64,000 bases of DNA from Argopecten irradians (taxonomy: Eukaryota; Mollusca; Bivalvia; Pectinida; Pectinidae). Positions 35,420 through 47,248 of this stretch are shown here, in pieces. The DNA lies in assembly GCF_041381155.1 (NCBI RefSeq), contig NC_091134.1, forward strand, positions 56,121,944-56,185,943, given 5' to 3'. How positions within the stretch are numbered: position 1 is the first letter of the stretch; every line of letters begins with the position of its first letter. Position numbers and translations under genes: made by a program. A model generated the notes under the pieces. It saw only the letters and a list, made by a program, of their open reading frames with translations, made no database searches and had not been told where the DNA came from.

Positions 35420-36439
35420 CAACTACTAATATATATGTATATCTTACTATGTAGGAATACTATTATATTATATATATACATATGCTAACGCAATCACACG
35501 TATAACTTTTAACCATTTATGTAAATATTACCATATATCTATATAAGCCAAATATGGCTTTCCAATGATGTTGGACTGATGAGATACTAATTCAGTAAAC
35601 ACTTACGGTGCTTTGAGAAAATGAAAAAAAATGTAAGTTTAGCTCTTACCAAGGAAATCAACTATACTAGAATTAGCTTCAAAATGTGTTGATTCTAGAA
35701 AGTGTTATTATAAGTAAAACAAGAACTCCACATGTTCAGTATTGCAGAACGTAATTGCTAATTAACTTGACACTCGATAATGATATGATTTTTATTGGTG
35801 GATGGTTAGCAATACTAAGTCCAATAGTACGAAATCGTTGCTTTGATAACCACCATCTGTCGAAATCTCCATCCGTCATCCAGTGCCATCTCACAGATAA
35901 TAACTATGATTCAACCACTCGATTCACCGGTAAATGCTCCGAATTTACCATAGATTTACATGACCGATTATTGTTGTTATCTCACCTAAATAAAAAGTAG
36001 ATTTGCTTAAAATGACGTTCTAACTTGACTCAAATCTGACCGTTGATTTGAAAACCTAGTCCTGACACTTGAACTTGACCCGGAGTTAATCTAGATTTGT
36101 TTGTCCGAGATTTGAACTTGACCCTGAGTTAATCTAAATTTGTATGATAGACCTGGATTTGTTTGAGTGAGATTTGAACCTGATTGGCATTAAACGTGGA
36201 TCTTTTTCAAAACGAAACAAACTTTTTTTTTATCTTTTATTACCAAAAGTATAAATAAAATGAATCAAGATACTTAAGATACATATTATATGACATGAAC
36301 GTAACATGGTATAAGGTAAGACATTGTTTGTCAGATATATATTTATAGCATAATTAACGCATCTAACGTACACTTGTACACAATCTTTTGATGTTTCATA
36401 AAATGTTTATTTACTTCAAATTAATGTTTTGGGTGTGTC
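35420..36439. other. Downstream of GST copy C, no gene recognised
   Basis: Contains a minus-strand AATAAA at about 36406-36411, ~30 bp beyond the GST copy C stop, a plausible poly(A) signal. At 36024-36190 the words TTGAACTTGACCCTGAGTTA and ATTTGTTTGAGTGAGATTTG recur in diverged direct repeats. Confidence 0.5.
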
Positions 36440-39400
36440 TTAGCTTCTGGACATAGCTTCTCTTCCATGTGGAATGTTAAAGTCGATATCGGGTCCAATA
36501 GATACAATTCTTGTTGGGTTGATCATAGCGTGGCTTGTCTGTAAGTAGAAAGGATAAAACAAAATGACATCTAGCATGAAGTTCCATTCAGATTATAACT
36601 ATTTGTGGGGAAACATAAACTGATTCATAAAATTTACTAACTTTTATCCAATGGAAACAATGTTATAATTTGCATGACATTTTGTATTATCTTATGTAAC
36701 GTCCTACGGCCTACGTCCTACGTCCAAAATCACGTAATTATATATAAACACCAACATTTATTGCATTCTACTTTCGTTCCGTATCTGCTTCAATATATGT
36801 TTTGGTACGTATACGGCCTAGCAACTCCTGTTTATATCAAGAACAGGTATGGCGTGACGGACGGAAGGAAGCAGTTGTGTTTTTCTGAAATTATATCTAA
36901 TACTAGTATATTTCACAAGCTTTAGCTGTAACATTCTTCCTCTATATTAACAATAACAAAGTCATTCCGAATTTAAGGTAACGGGGATTCGTTTATAGGG
37001 CAATGTAAACCGTTTTCCTCCTCAGCTCATTATCTGTATGTTTATAATAGTTTTACAGTGGTCTAAATAAGCCATGTTTATATTAATTGCGTGTCCTATC
37101 AATTAAAAAGTTTTTAACATTGTCATAATTTATCGTTATCATATTATATTAAAAATCAAATAAAAACAGACTTGAGTAAAACGTTCCTATTGTATTCGAT
37201 GTTTGTGTTTTGATTCAGTACTGCAGACTTCCCATATAATGTTTAGTGATGTGTTCAAAGTTGACAGTGTCAGCCACCCCTGGGATCTGGTACAAATCCC
37301 TCAGGTATCCCCAGATGTTTGGGTAGTCCACAATCCGCTTCTTGTTACACTGAGTAAAATGTTTAAAATGATACATGTGAAAACAACATTGGAATTAAGA
37401 TAAGACTAATTACAATACATTTATAAACAAACGATATGTAAATCAAAACAGACCATAGAATTAGCTCATGCATTCATACTCTTTCAGATCAGTAGCTTCT
37501 GCTTTACACTATCCTAGTTCAGACCATCAAGACTACTTCTGTAGAAAGTGACATTATGGCGAAGATGACCTTGGAATAGTGGATTTTGTTTGAAACCTAC
37601 CTTGAAATGACCTACGTAGACCTTATCAAACCGTATAAGGGTTGTAAACAGACGGATATCCGCTTCTGTTAGGGTCCCCCCAGTTAGATAGCGAGATTTA
37701 GACAAAACATGTTCCACCTGCAACATACCAACACACAGCCTTTAGATTTCCTTCTGCGGTGAAGCAAAAACCTATTGAACATGGATGTATAGACATGTAC
37801 ATATATAATAGGTACTTGATGATGTCATCATAGTAATGCAATCGTCAACACATACAAGCCTAATTCACACTGTGGATTAGCTATAATCGAATGATTGATT
37901 AGTAATAAGGATTAGTAGAGAATCTGAATACCTTGTCAAGTCCCTGGAATACCTCCCGCACCGCTACATCATAGGCCTCTTGGGCTGTGGCAAACCCGCT
38001 TCTGTACACACCATTGTTGATCATTCTGTAAGACCAAGAACACATACAAAATGAAATTATAGTTATATTTAGACGGTCGTGTACCATACTTTATAATCAA
38101 CTTCTTTCATTCCGAGATGACAGCCTCGGCTGGATCTAAACTAGCTTTACACCGTTGCATACGTTGTGAATAATTCTGATCTTCCGAGACACATGTCCGT
38201 ATCCTTCTTATAAGAATAGTGTCTTTGAGCTCCCGTACAAGTCATTTTGTCATAAATATTTAATACGGATAAGCAATTAATAATATGTTTAAATTGATAT
38301 TTTGTATCATAGAACCAATTACAGTGCAGGCAGCTTTTTAAGTATGAATCTTTGATCAAAGTTAATGATATATTTGTACGTACGGATATACCCATTCGTT
38401 TACACTATCGATATCCTTCTGCAAAGTTGTAGGATACAAATCCAACGATTGTTGTTCCTTGGTAGCACAGAAAGCGCTAAATTCCGAGTTTAACATCCGA
38501 ATAATCTCACTCGACTCGTTGTTAACCACGGTTTTCTTTTGTTTATCCCACAGCACGGGGACGGTGACACGGCCGTCATAATCTACAAAAGGCCAACAAA
38601 ACATTTTAACTGTTTCATATGACAAAATGAGTAATTTTTAAGTACATAAACTGTAAATATATATAAAATTGTGCAGTTAAGTTCTTAGCTTATATATGTA
38701 TCGCACTGTTACACTGCCATATATACCATTCAGCGAAATATCTTTCTCAACTGTAATAAAAAAAATCAGAATCATTGCTTTTGGTCATACTATCTTAGTA
38801 GAAAGTCCAAAAGTAAAGAAGAAAAACAATGTTAGAACAAAAAAACAACGCGGATGATTCGTTCTATATATATCAACTTTTCTTTTTATGCTTCAATATA
38901 CTTTTATACAAAAAAAGTATTTATAACAGAGAAAGATCAATTTAATAAATATATGTCTTGATAATGAAAGGTATGAAAGATTTGCTGACCTTGCCTGGCG
39001 ATGCGATAGACCTCTCGCAGTCGTGAACAACCGTTTACAGTGTCCAGAGTACAATTAGGTTTCTAGATCAAACAAAATCATAAATTCAATTAAATATACA
39101 ATTGTACATATCCTGTCTGTAAAAGACCAGCAACATAGTAATAAGAGTAATAGGACCTCTAACAATACTTATGTAATTAAATGGACATAAATTACGCCAT
39201 ATATTCGACAGCCATCAACCGAGAAAACCTATTGAACATTTTGAAAATTACTTTTATCAATAAATTAAATTTATAATTTTAGTGTGTGGTCAATAGGTAC
39301 AAAAGTAAAGTTCACCACTAGCAATATACATTACATATTTCCATACCTTGTCAGTAAAAGACCATCCCTCGCCATCCAGGAACCAATCCACCACATCACA

Positions 39401-40951
39401 CGAGATGACGTCCTCCAGTCCTTTGAGTTTCCTGACAATCAGAGTCCGGTGAGCCCACGGACAGGCCAAACTGACATACAGGTGATACCGTCCAGCCTCT
39501 GACGGAAAGCCAGACGATCCGTCCGCTGTTTAGATAGCAGGCGATTGTGTACGAAAATTAATATACATTTGTAAAAACTTTGAACATATCGATTTGATGA
39601 TGCCTGATCATCAATAAAAAGGAGAATGATACTTGAAGAAAAACAATTGCAGATTTACGTAGCATTCGTTGAAAAGTACTGGTATATTATGGCAAGGAAA
39701 TCAAGCAAACAAAATATGTTATACACGGTATCCGCCATAACACCTAGGTCTAATACTCATGTGACTGATTAACAATTTCCTACAAATGTGGCTTTCTGAT
39801 TATATTTATACTTCAAACATGTCATAACACATATACCAATCGTCTTGTTATGTAATAGCTGGATTTAGAATATAGTATTATAGATTTAAGATGGGTTTTT
39901 TTGTTGTTGTTGTTTTTTTTAGGGGGGGGGGTCTTCCTACTGAATCATGTAGTCCGTGACGTCATCATATTAAAGTCCTCAATTTCCACTTACCGGTTAT
40001 CCTAGAACAGAAAAAATATAGCAATTACTTTTGACAAACCTGCGATAATTCCTGCCAATGTCAAAGGTAATCATATGTAATTCTTGCTTTAAGATTATAT
40101 GATTTCTGATCATTCGCTAAAGTAGACTATACATGGATATCCATATACGTGTGGTGAACGTATCATTGACATATGTGCTACTGTGGAACCAATCAATATT
40201 AATGCCGCCTGTTTTATTTGGTAACGTGTTTGATCCATTCATGAAACGTTTTCCTGTATTAAGACGTCGATCGCTCTTGACGTCAGCACTGCACTCTACC
40301 ACCTGCACGTTATTGACGTCTATCAAGAGTATATTATATGACTTATTGAATGTTGAAAGATAAGACATATATACCAAAGTTTCCATCCTGTTTGACATGG
40401 GATCAATACCATAAAGTATCATCCCATAAACATGTGTTTTATCGAAAATAATAATCTGGTTATAATCGCTCTCTTCAGCCAATTATTTAGGCATGCACGA
40501 CATCAAAATGTTTATATAAAGTCCATATAGAGAAAAACATAACTGTCTTTTTATTGTAGTTTAAGATTTATACAGAATACAATCAATGTTAAAACACTTA
40601 TTTTTGTAAGATTGAGTTAAATTCTTTTATAGCGGAGTCAACCTATTGACTCGTAAATAATTATCTACAAAGAATCCTATCTTCTACTGACATTGATAGG
40701 ATATGGTAGAGAGCTAACATATATACAAACACATGTGGTAAAGAGTATAGGACTAAAAATTCATAACCAGCATTGTCACCTTGATGAGGATAACATGATC
40801 GACTCACCTGCCTACAAAGCTATGGGTTGGTATCAGCTGAAGAAAGAGAAAATTAAGCTTACCATTCACGGAAGGCGGAGTCCCACCGTACAAACTCCCC
40901 TTTACTGGAGAGGGCCGCTTTATATTCGACTGTTTGTTTGTGGGCGGCCAT
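36440..40951 (-). CDS. Xi-class glutathione transferase (glutathionyl-hydroquinone reductase), copy C, 324 residues, non-canonical last donor
   Basis: Exons 40951-40863, 40001-39994 (8 nt), 39525-39347, 39062-38990, 38582-38384, 38025-37932, 37717-37601, 37349-37233, 36538-36440. Domain order matches copies A and B, with catalytic C54 in [25 protein letters not shown] and [14 protein letters not shown]. The oddity is the donor after HITKHYM: it reads GGAAGT where A and B have GTAAGT, one substitution. Without splicing the protein would end ...HYMGSLQY and lose the last 32 residues, although that last exon is intact and conserved. Residues ARQ replace ANP at the exon 4/5 junction. An in-frame upstream ATG at 41071 would add 40 residues. 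The gene is a close relative of copy B. Confidence 0.9.
37231..37233 (-). other. Altered splice donor of GST copy C exon 8 (GG for GT)
   Basis: On the minus strand copy B reads TATATG|GTAAGTCT and copy C reads TATATG|GGAAGTCT. Exon and intron bases on both sides are otherwise the same, so a single T-to-G change removed the canonical donor. It could be a real mutation, a polymorphism, a rare non-canonical site or a base-call error. Confidence 0.85.
39994..40001 (-). CDS. 8-nucleotide microexon of GST copy C (GATAACCG)
   Basis: Bounded by TTCTGTTCTAG and GTAAGTGG on the minus strand. It differs from copies A and B only at a synonymous position (ACT to ACC, Thr), as expected for a selected coding exon. 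Confidence 0.92.
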
Positions 40952-41071
40952 CTTCCTCCGTACTAAAGCTGATGATGTCTGTGCTATTTGTATCAGTGTC
41001 CTCTTGCTAGTACCCGTCCACATGCGCATTAGGCATTGTTTACTAAGAAGCACGCGTTGTAAATACCACAT
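40952..41071 (-). other. Possible N-terminal extension of GST copy C (mitochondrial-presequence-like)
   Basis: The frame of exon 1 stays open upstream for 40 codons to an ATG at 41071. The extension (MWYLQRVLLSKQCLMRMW, then TGTSKRTLIQIAQTSSALVR) has eight Arg/Lys and no Asp or Glu, a composition typical of mitochondrial targeting peptides. The downstream ATG at 40951 lies in GAAGATGGCC, a stronger initiation context and aligned to the start of copy B. Dual starts are an inference. Confidence 0.35.
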
Positions 41072-43374
41072 AGGGACTATATATATAGCTACTAGCCAGT
41101 ACTGTCTCGGTCTAGAAATTAAACTCGACTGTGTATGTGGGACGTGTGTAGCTAGTACACATGTACCATTCGTACATATATAAACAATCTGGTTCCAGTG
41201 ATCTGTTTTGATATTCGAGGCTAAGTGTAAAAGAGTTCTTATGCTTCTTTTTAAAGAAGATTTGCATAACCATTTGTGTTAAAATCTACTACATGTTACC
41301 TAGAAGTAATTTCGCGTCTCACTAGTGCGTTCCCGTGTTTAATTAAGCGTATGGTAAACGTACAGCAAGCCTATAGATAACTATATATATGGTTAGCATG
41401 TCTGGTATAATCATCACACTGTACTGATAAATCAAGAGCTTTCAGTATGTTGCAAAAAACAACCAGCATTGTGGAAATTACAATAATTACCATGCATGCT
41501 CTCTTTTTGAGAAAATTAACTAAGACTACTTTTTACCTAGCCGTAGTAAAAACGTTTTGACTGTATTACCTATATACATACTACATTAATTGTAACAAGT
41601 TGATTAAGCTATTCTTCTCAAACTGGGAATTTTTACTGATATAAATGTGTAGGAAAAATTCACTTCGTGCATTTTACCGTCATTGTAATTGTCTCGAATG
41701 GAAATGGTATTTCAGCCTATAAAGGCTATTGGTTTTACATATTTGTTGACATGACATGCGGACAAAATTGCATCGATGGCTAGTTTCCAGGCATTGAACT
41801 ATTGTTATCTGCATTGTTTATAATATAGTAAACAATCTACGCATTAAACATCTTCATATATTTATATTTTAATTGTTTACATCTAGATCACCGTTTTTAT
41901 TTTTCTAAGATAAGTTTACGAGATGCTATTTTGTCCACACACTTAAATCGTGTGGATATTCTTCAATATTAGTAAAGTATTTACGTGTAATTAACAAAGA
42001 TGTAAAGATGTACCAATTTCCTATATTTAGGTGAAGAGAAACGAAACAGTATATTTTGATAAAACACCTACTCACGCTTTTGAAAATCAAGAACTTTTGA
42101 TATGTTGATCATTACCAAAAGCTAACAGCAATTTAAAAATTAGATTTCTTACAATGAATAGTTTTTTGACAAGTCAAATACGAGTTTATATTGGCAATAT
42201 TGCCAATATTCATTATATTTGCATCTATTGTACAGTAAAGTGAATAAATATAATGAAGTAAAGTACATTTGTTAGATTTTACAGTTTATTTTACCAAATC
42301 TTGTGAGTTTCCATTGATTGATAACAAATACATATGCTTGTTTAACGAGACTGCTGTTAATTAGGTTAGAAACAGCTCTGACTTGAATTAGCAAGTCATT
42401 CATACTGTGTAAAACGGTCAGCGTTCTACTTCTTCACATATAAACTGACTGGGTATTAGACCGTAAAACTCAAACGTTTTTATTTCGGAAACGTTCGTAA
42501 TAAATAGCTCCGTTAATGATGTTAGTTTTTTTTAATTGTATTAACAGTAAATCTAATATATTTGCATTGGTTGTACAACATGTTCGTCAACGATATTATT
42601 TATTGGTTTGAATGGAATACTGAATTGTTCTATCGATGTATATACAGAAAGTCGAATGCATTATTGCTTTAAGCTAGTGATGAATTGGAAGCGAACTGCC
42701 ATTGATAGATCAAATCAGTATACATAGTCAAAGTTCAATTAAAAAAATGAGATAACATTGTTGTATTCATTGACAGTTGAGAAACTAGAACACGCGAACA
42801 CGTGTAGTCTTATTTTGCAAAACAATATTTTGTAAGTGAGAAATTAGAACGCTCGTTGCAGACACATTGTGTCATACGTACAGATGTATATGACTCTGCA
42901 ATATAAGCTCTCGTCGATAACAACTAGACCGTGATTATTGAGACTTACATTGTACCGCATCACACATGTTACAACATAGTCAAACTGATATGGGTAATGA
43001 CACATGTATCGACAATTAATACATTACGGAAAAGTTGTACGAGCAAATTCTCATCGTAAGCAAATAAGAGATTTTATGACAGGGTACTTTTCCATTTACT
43101 AGTATGTATTTAGATGATTTGATAGCCAAGTTTTATAACATATACTTTAATTATAGCAATGCAATACTGCAATGTTAAGTGGTCATAAAAAACTAACATA
43201 AATTTACATGTCGATGTATCATTGTAACAAAATAACTCCGCCACTGATAAGTTTTGATCAAATGATTTTCCCAGTATCACAGGAAAACATTCACCACGAG
43301 ATGCGAAATGAAACTAAAGCTTTTGTTCGTGTGAGGCATCGATGACTACTTGTAAAATTAAGGGGGCGTAGTTT
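41072..43374. other. Intergenic, no gene recognised
   Basis: AT-rich, low in reading frames. Contains a perfect 22-bp palindrome (ATATTGGCAAT and its mirror) at 42188-42209. No repeats or domains recognised. Confidence 0.6.
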
Positions 43375-45433
43375 TTCGGGTATCTTTTTTAAATGGCTTG
43401 AAAATTATCTTGAAAATCGTAAACAGAAAGTTTTTGCTAACAACTCTTCTTCTTATTTAGGTACTATTGATTGAAGCAAGAGCGCATCAAGGCTCGATTC
43501 TGGGACCTTTATTATTTCTGATTTATATAAATGATGTTGCAGACACTTTATAATCAGTTTCACGACTCTTTGCTGATGATACACCTCTCATTTTTTCTTC
43601 ATATTCCTGTCAAGATATTGAACAATGTGTAAACAGGGACCTAGAATCTTTGAACGTTTGGTGTAAAACTTGGCTAGTGACATTTAATCCTCACAAAACT
43701 GAAATGGTTTTTATTACTAATTCAGAAGAAATTGACGAAGACCTTAATATAGAATTTGATGGTAAATTCTTCAACTTTACGGACAAACATAGACACCTTG
43801 GTGTAACAATTAGTTCAAATGCTAATTGGGGGGATCACGTGAACTCTATATACCATTCTGCTATGAAAAAATAATTCTGCTATGAAAAAATAACATGTTA
43901 AGAAAATTAAAATTCATTTTAATAAGGGATGCTTTTCTTCGTATTTACAAATCTTTTATTTTACCCATTTTAGAATATGCATGTGAGCTTTGGGATGGTT
44001 GTTTAGTATCAGATTATATAAAATTTGAAATAGCTCAACGTGAAGCGACAAGAATTATTACTGGTTTACCGTCATACGTAACTGTCTCAGCTTTATATTC
44101 GGAAACGGGCCTTGAGACACAGAAGAAGCTTTGTTTAGTCTACAAAATCGAAAATATTTTAAATTCTTAGATATTTTATCTCCAAATGTCGGAGATACTA
44201 ATAAATATGCTTTAAGGACTAACATTAATTATAGAATTCCTCTTTCCAGACTTTCTTTAACTAAATTTTCTTTTATACCTTCTTCTCTTCCTATGTGGAA
44301 TGACTTGGATGAAGCGACTAGATCATCACCTTCATTAGCTACTTTTAAAAAATATATAAGTGTATCACAAAATTCTAATGAAAAATATCCAGCCTATTAT
44401 GTACAATTTTGATGACAAAAATACAAATATATATATATACAATGTTAAGACATTGATGTAGACAGTTAAATTTCGATTTATTTCGTGTAAACCTAATCAA
44501 TAGTCCAAATTGTATCTGTGGTCATAAGTGTGAGAGTGCCTTTCATTTTTTTCCAATGTAATAAGTATGTGAATGGCAGAATTATTTTACTAGATAACTT
44601 AAGAAACTTGAATGTTCATATAAATTTGTAAGTTGTACTAAGTGGCAGCGAGCTATATGCTGATCATATAAACCAAATTATTTCCAGACACGTGCATCAA
44701 TTCTAAAGTCCAGCAAAAGATTTTGATTTTATAAAATGTAAATTTTGTATTTAATGTTATTAAAGGGACAATTCGGTCTAAGAGTACATTAAAACGTGCA
44801 CATATTTCGGAATCAAACCAGTTCTAATGGAAATTAGATAAGTTGGTTTTAATGTGATATGCCAGAAAAGCCCACTGTAGTCAATTGTATGTGAAATGTT
44901 CAATCACCATTACACATAGCCTTGTATGCCGAACCCTGACCCATGCCTGTGTAATAAAGATTTTTTTGTCTAGAACTACTCAAAACGCTCTAACAGTTGT
45001 GTTAACATTATTAGATGCATGTTCTTGTCTAAAAATAATTTTATCAACTCCTCAGTGGTTATGTATTGCATTTGTTTAACGTGCGTGACTTTGACTCGGG
45101 TAAGGGTACAGCGTACATGTTGTACCTGCTTAATCGTATTGATCAACGATTTGGAATTTCAATAGTATTAATCAAAATACTTAACCATGTTGTGGAATTT
45201 GTCACTATATCTTGTTATATGTTTCATAAGGAATGTAGAACAATATATCTATGTCATATTTTGCTTCGTGGTTGTATAACGAATTAGCCTCACTAAATTG
45301 TCCCTTTAATATTGTCTAGGTTTATTGTCTCTAATCTCGTCATTGTATGTTAGGAGAATGCGGTTATAAGTTGTACAAACTTTTGCCTCATCCCTTTGTC
45401 TTTTGTTTTGACAATAAAATATGTTTAAACTAA
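43375..45433 (+). mobile_element. Degenerate 5'-truncated non-LTR retrotransposon (LINE, Jockey/CR1-like), interrupted by a MITE
   Basis: Frames show a reverse-transcriptase C-terminal half: WLENYLENRKQKVFANN (about 43390-43445), GSILGPLLFLIYINDV-like text in broken frame, the FADD catalytic box at 43569-43580, VWCKTWLVTFNPHKTEMVFI, HRHLGVTISSN, RIYKSFILPILEYACELWDG and FKKYISV near 44360. Frame changes and stops break it at several points, including a 19-bp tandem duplication at about 43855-43892. The coding part ends at 44412. The 3' region resumes after the inserted MITE and ends near ACAATAAAATATG (about 45411-45433). Truncation removes the endonuclease and most of the RT, so the copy is dead. 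Confidence 0.8.
44764..45305. mobile_element. 542-bp TTAA-type MITE inserted in the LINE 3' region
   Basis: TTAA (44760-44763) then AGGGACAATTCGG at the left; CTAAATTGTCCCT then TTAA (45306-45309) at the right. TIRs are ~13 bp with TTAA duplication, as for piggyBac-mobilised elements. It is younger than the LINE it interrupts. Confidence 0.85.
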
Positions 45434-46889
45434 AATATAATGAATAAACATGTTTGGACCATCATTGTCTTGTGAACTTTTATCAAAACAAAATGGTTCC
45501 ATGAAAAGCAAAAGTTGACTATTTTAATACTAAATTAATATCGCACTAGTCATCTTTAATTCGCTCAGCCTAATGGTCACAATTGCATGTATATTTTTAC
45601 AGCCACGATAAAAAGAACATCTGAGCAAGCATTGCTATTCTGCCTTTGTAAATTACAGAGTTATCTCCCATGCCGAAAAGTGTCGATTGTGACTTTTTCA
45701 CGTTGTGAGTAAAACAGACGCCATTTTCTCTGAAATATATGACGTGACAGTCATAAAACGTGACGTAATAAGTCGTCCTCCAATCTATATGGTAGCTACG
45801 TATACTGCATCATTCATCTGAATATTGCGGTGTATACTGCTAGCATAATATAAATACTACATGTAATTATTTGGTTACATTACCTATTACGGCCAATGTC
45901 ATTTGTACTCCAGGCTAGGATTATTATATATTTACAGGTCAAACACTTTCTCATTAGTAATATCTATCATAAATATCATTATAATCGAAACAACACATTG
46001 GCTATCTAAATTTGCTATACTCATAGGCCCAGGATGTAGACTTTTAACTTTTAAAACTTCTCTGTATGATTACTGAGTCCAATTATGAAAAAAACTTTGA
46101 TAATCCGCTTGCAGATCACAACCCATGGACAAGTTCAAGGCGATTATAATCTGTTTCCTATCGGGGAGCTTACATATATAAATGAGTACTCGAATCGTTC
46201 TATTTGTTTCCTTTCTGTTGGGGCCCGAAACATTTCTAAATTTTTCTGTAAATGGAATGCTCCAACCTAAACATCTAAGGCTTCAATGTATTAAAGATGA
46301 AATAAACAGTACCTCCTTTCACCTCTTTATATACTCTCGGTGATCAGAGTATACATACAGTGAGATCACTGAGGATATATCATTTCTTTAGTAAAGTTAT
46401 TTTTACGTTGATACAATTTAAATGAATGCATTCACGAATTCGTTTGAAGACTTACTATTATGATTAACACAGACGTCTTTGTATCAGGTAACCGTAACGT
46501 CCTATAGTTTACGATTATACCAATAATGTATCAAAAATGTTCAGTGATGTGGGAGAGCTGTTTCGTCTCTTTTGATTTAGTTTTGCTCCGTACATCTATA
46601 TATGTTGCCGATTAAAACAAACTATTCAATACAAATCAAAATGTTTGCAATTATTATGTTTAATTAAAAGATAATCAACAACACTAATGTTCTTCAATAC
46701 TGTTTATTATCGTAATGTTCTCTGTCTGTTTACAAATCAAATTACAATTGAAAACAATGCTTTATCTACACACTATCTTGTCTGTCTCCTTACTAGACTA
46801 AACAGCACACTATATACAAATTTCCATTAAAAACAATTTAATCAGATACAGAAAAAAACCATTGTGACCGATAAAGCAAACAAAGTTAA
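45434..46889. other. Intergenic with a CRE-bearing foldback relative (45655-45790)
   Basis: The stretch 45655-45790 shares GTGTCGATTGTGAC, TTGTGAG, CCATTTTCTCTGAAATATAT and GACGTGAC with 19104-19262. The rest is AT-rich with no domain-bearing frames. Confidence 0.5.
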
Positions 46890-47244
46890 AGATGCTCCAC
46901 CACTGACAAAATGCTATTATCTTTTTTTCCTATCAAAACAGGAGCAGACGAATTAGTATTTTTCTTTAGTTACACAAATTACTTACTTTACACCATTACC
47001 ACCATTGAAATGTTTGAGCATCTTTTTGTACTTTAAGATAAATTTATTTAAAATAATTAATTGCGTCCCAAAAAATCCATGAGACTATGCCCTTTATAGA
47101 AAGAAGTACTAATTACATTACAAAAACAAAAGAAATTATTTTACATATTTATTTATGTTAATAAGACACATATATACACGATTAAACATCAGTTATTGTA
47201 TGATATATTGGTATCGTTTATGCCGTTTGGGCGGCGGAGCAACT
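46890..47244. mobile_element. 355-bp TTAA-type MITE with AGATGCTCC ends
   Basis: TTAA (46886-46889) then AGATGCTCCACCACTGAC at the left; GGGCGGCGGAGCAACT then TTAA (47245-47248) at the right. The imperfect TIR also appears as a single end at 7002. An internal GAGCATCTTTTTGTACTTTAA near 47018 could be an alternative right end. Confidence 0.65.
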
Positions 47245-47248
47245 TTAA

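Noticed and set aside
40693-41010. 105-residue plus-strand frame
   Set aside because: It is a shadow of GST copy C exon 1 on the opposite strand.
42188-42209. Perfect 22-bp palindrome (ATATTGGCAAT and mirror)
   Set aside because: Isolated, in AT-rich DNA, with no neighbouring feature; not enough to propose a function.
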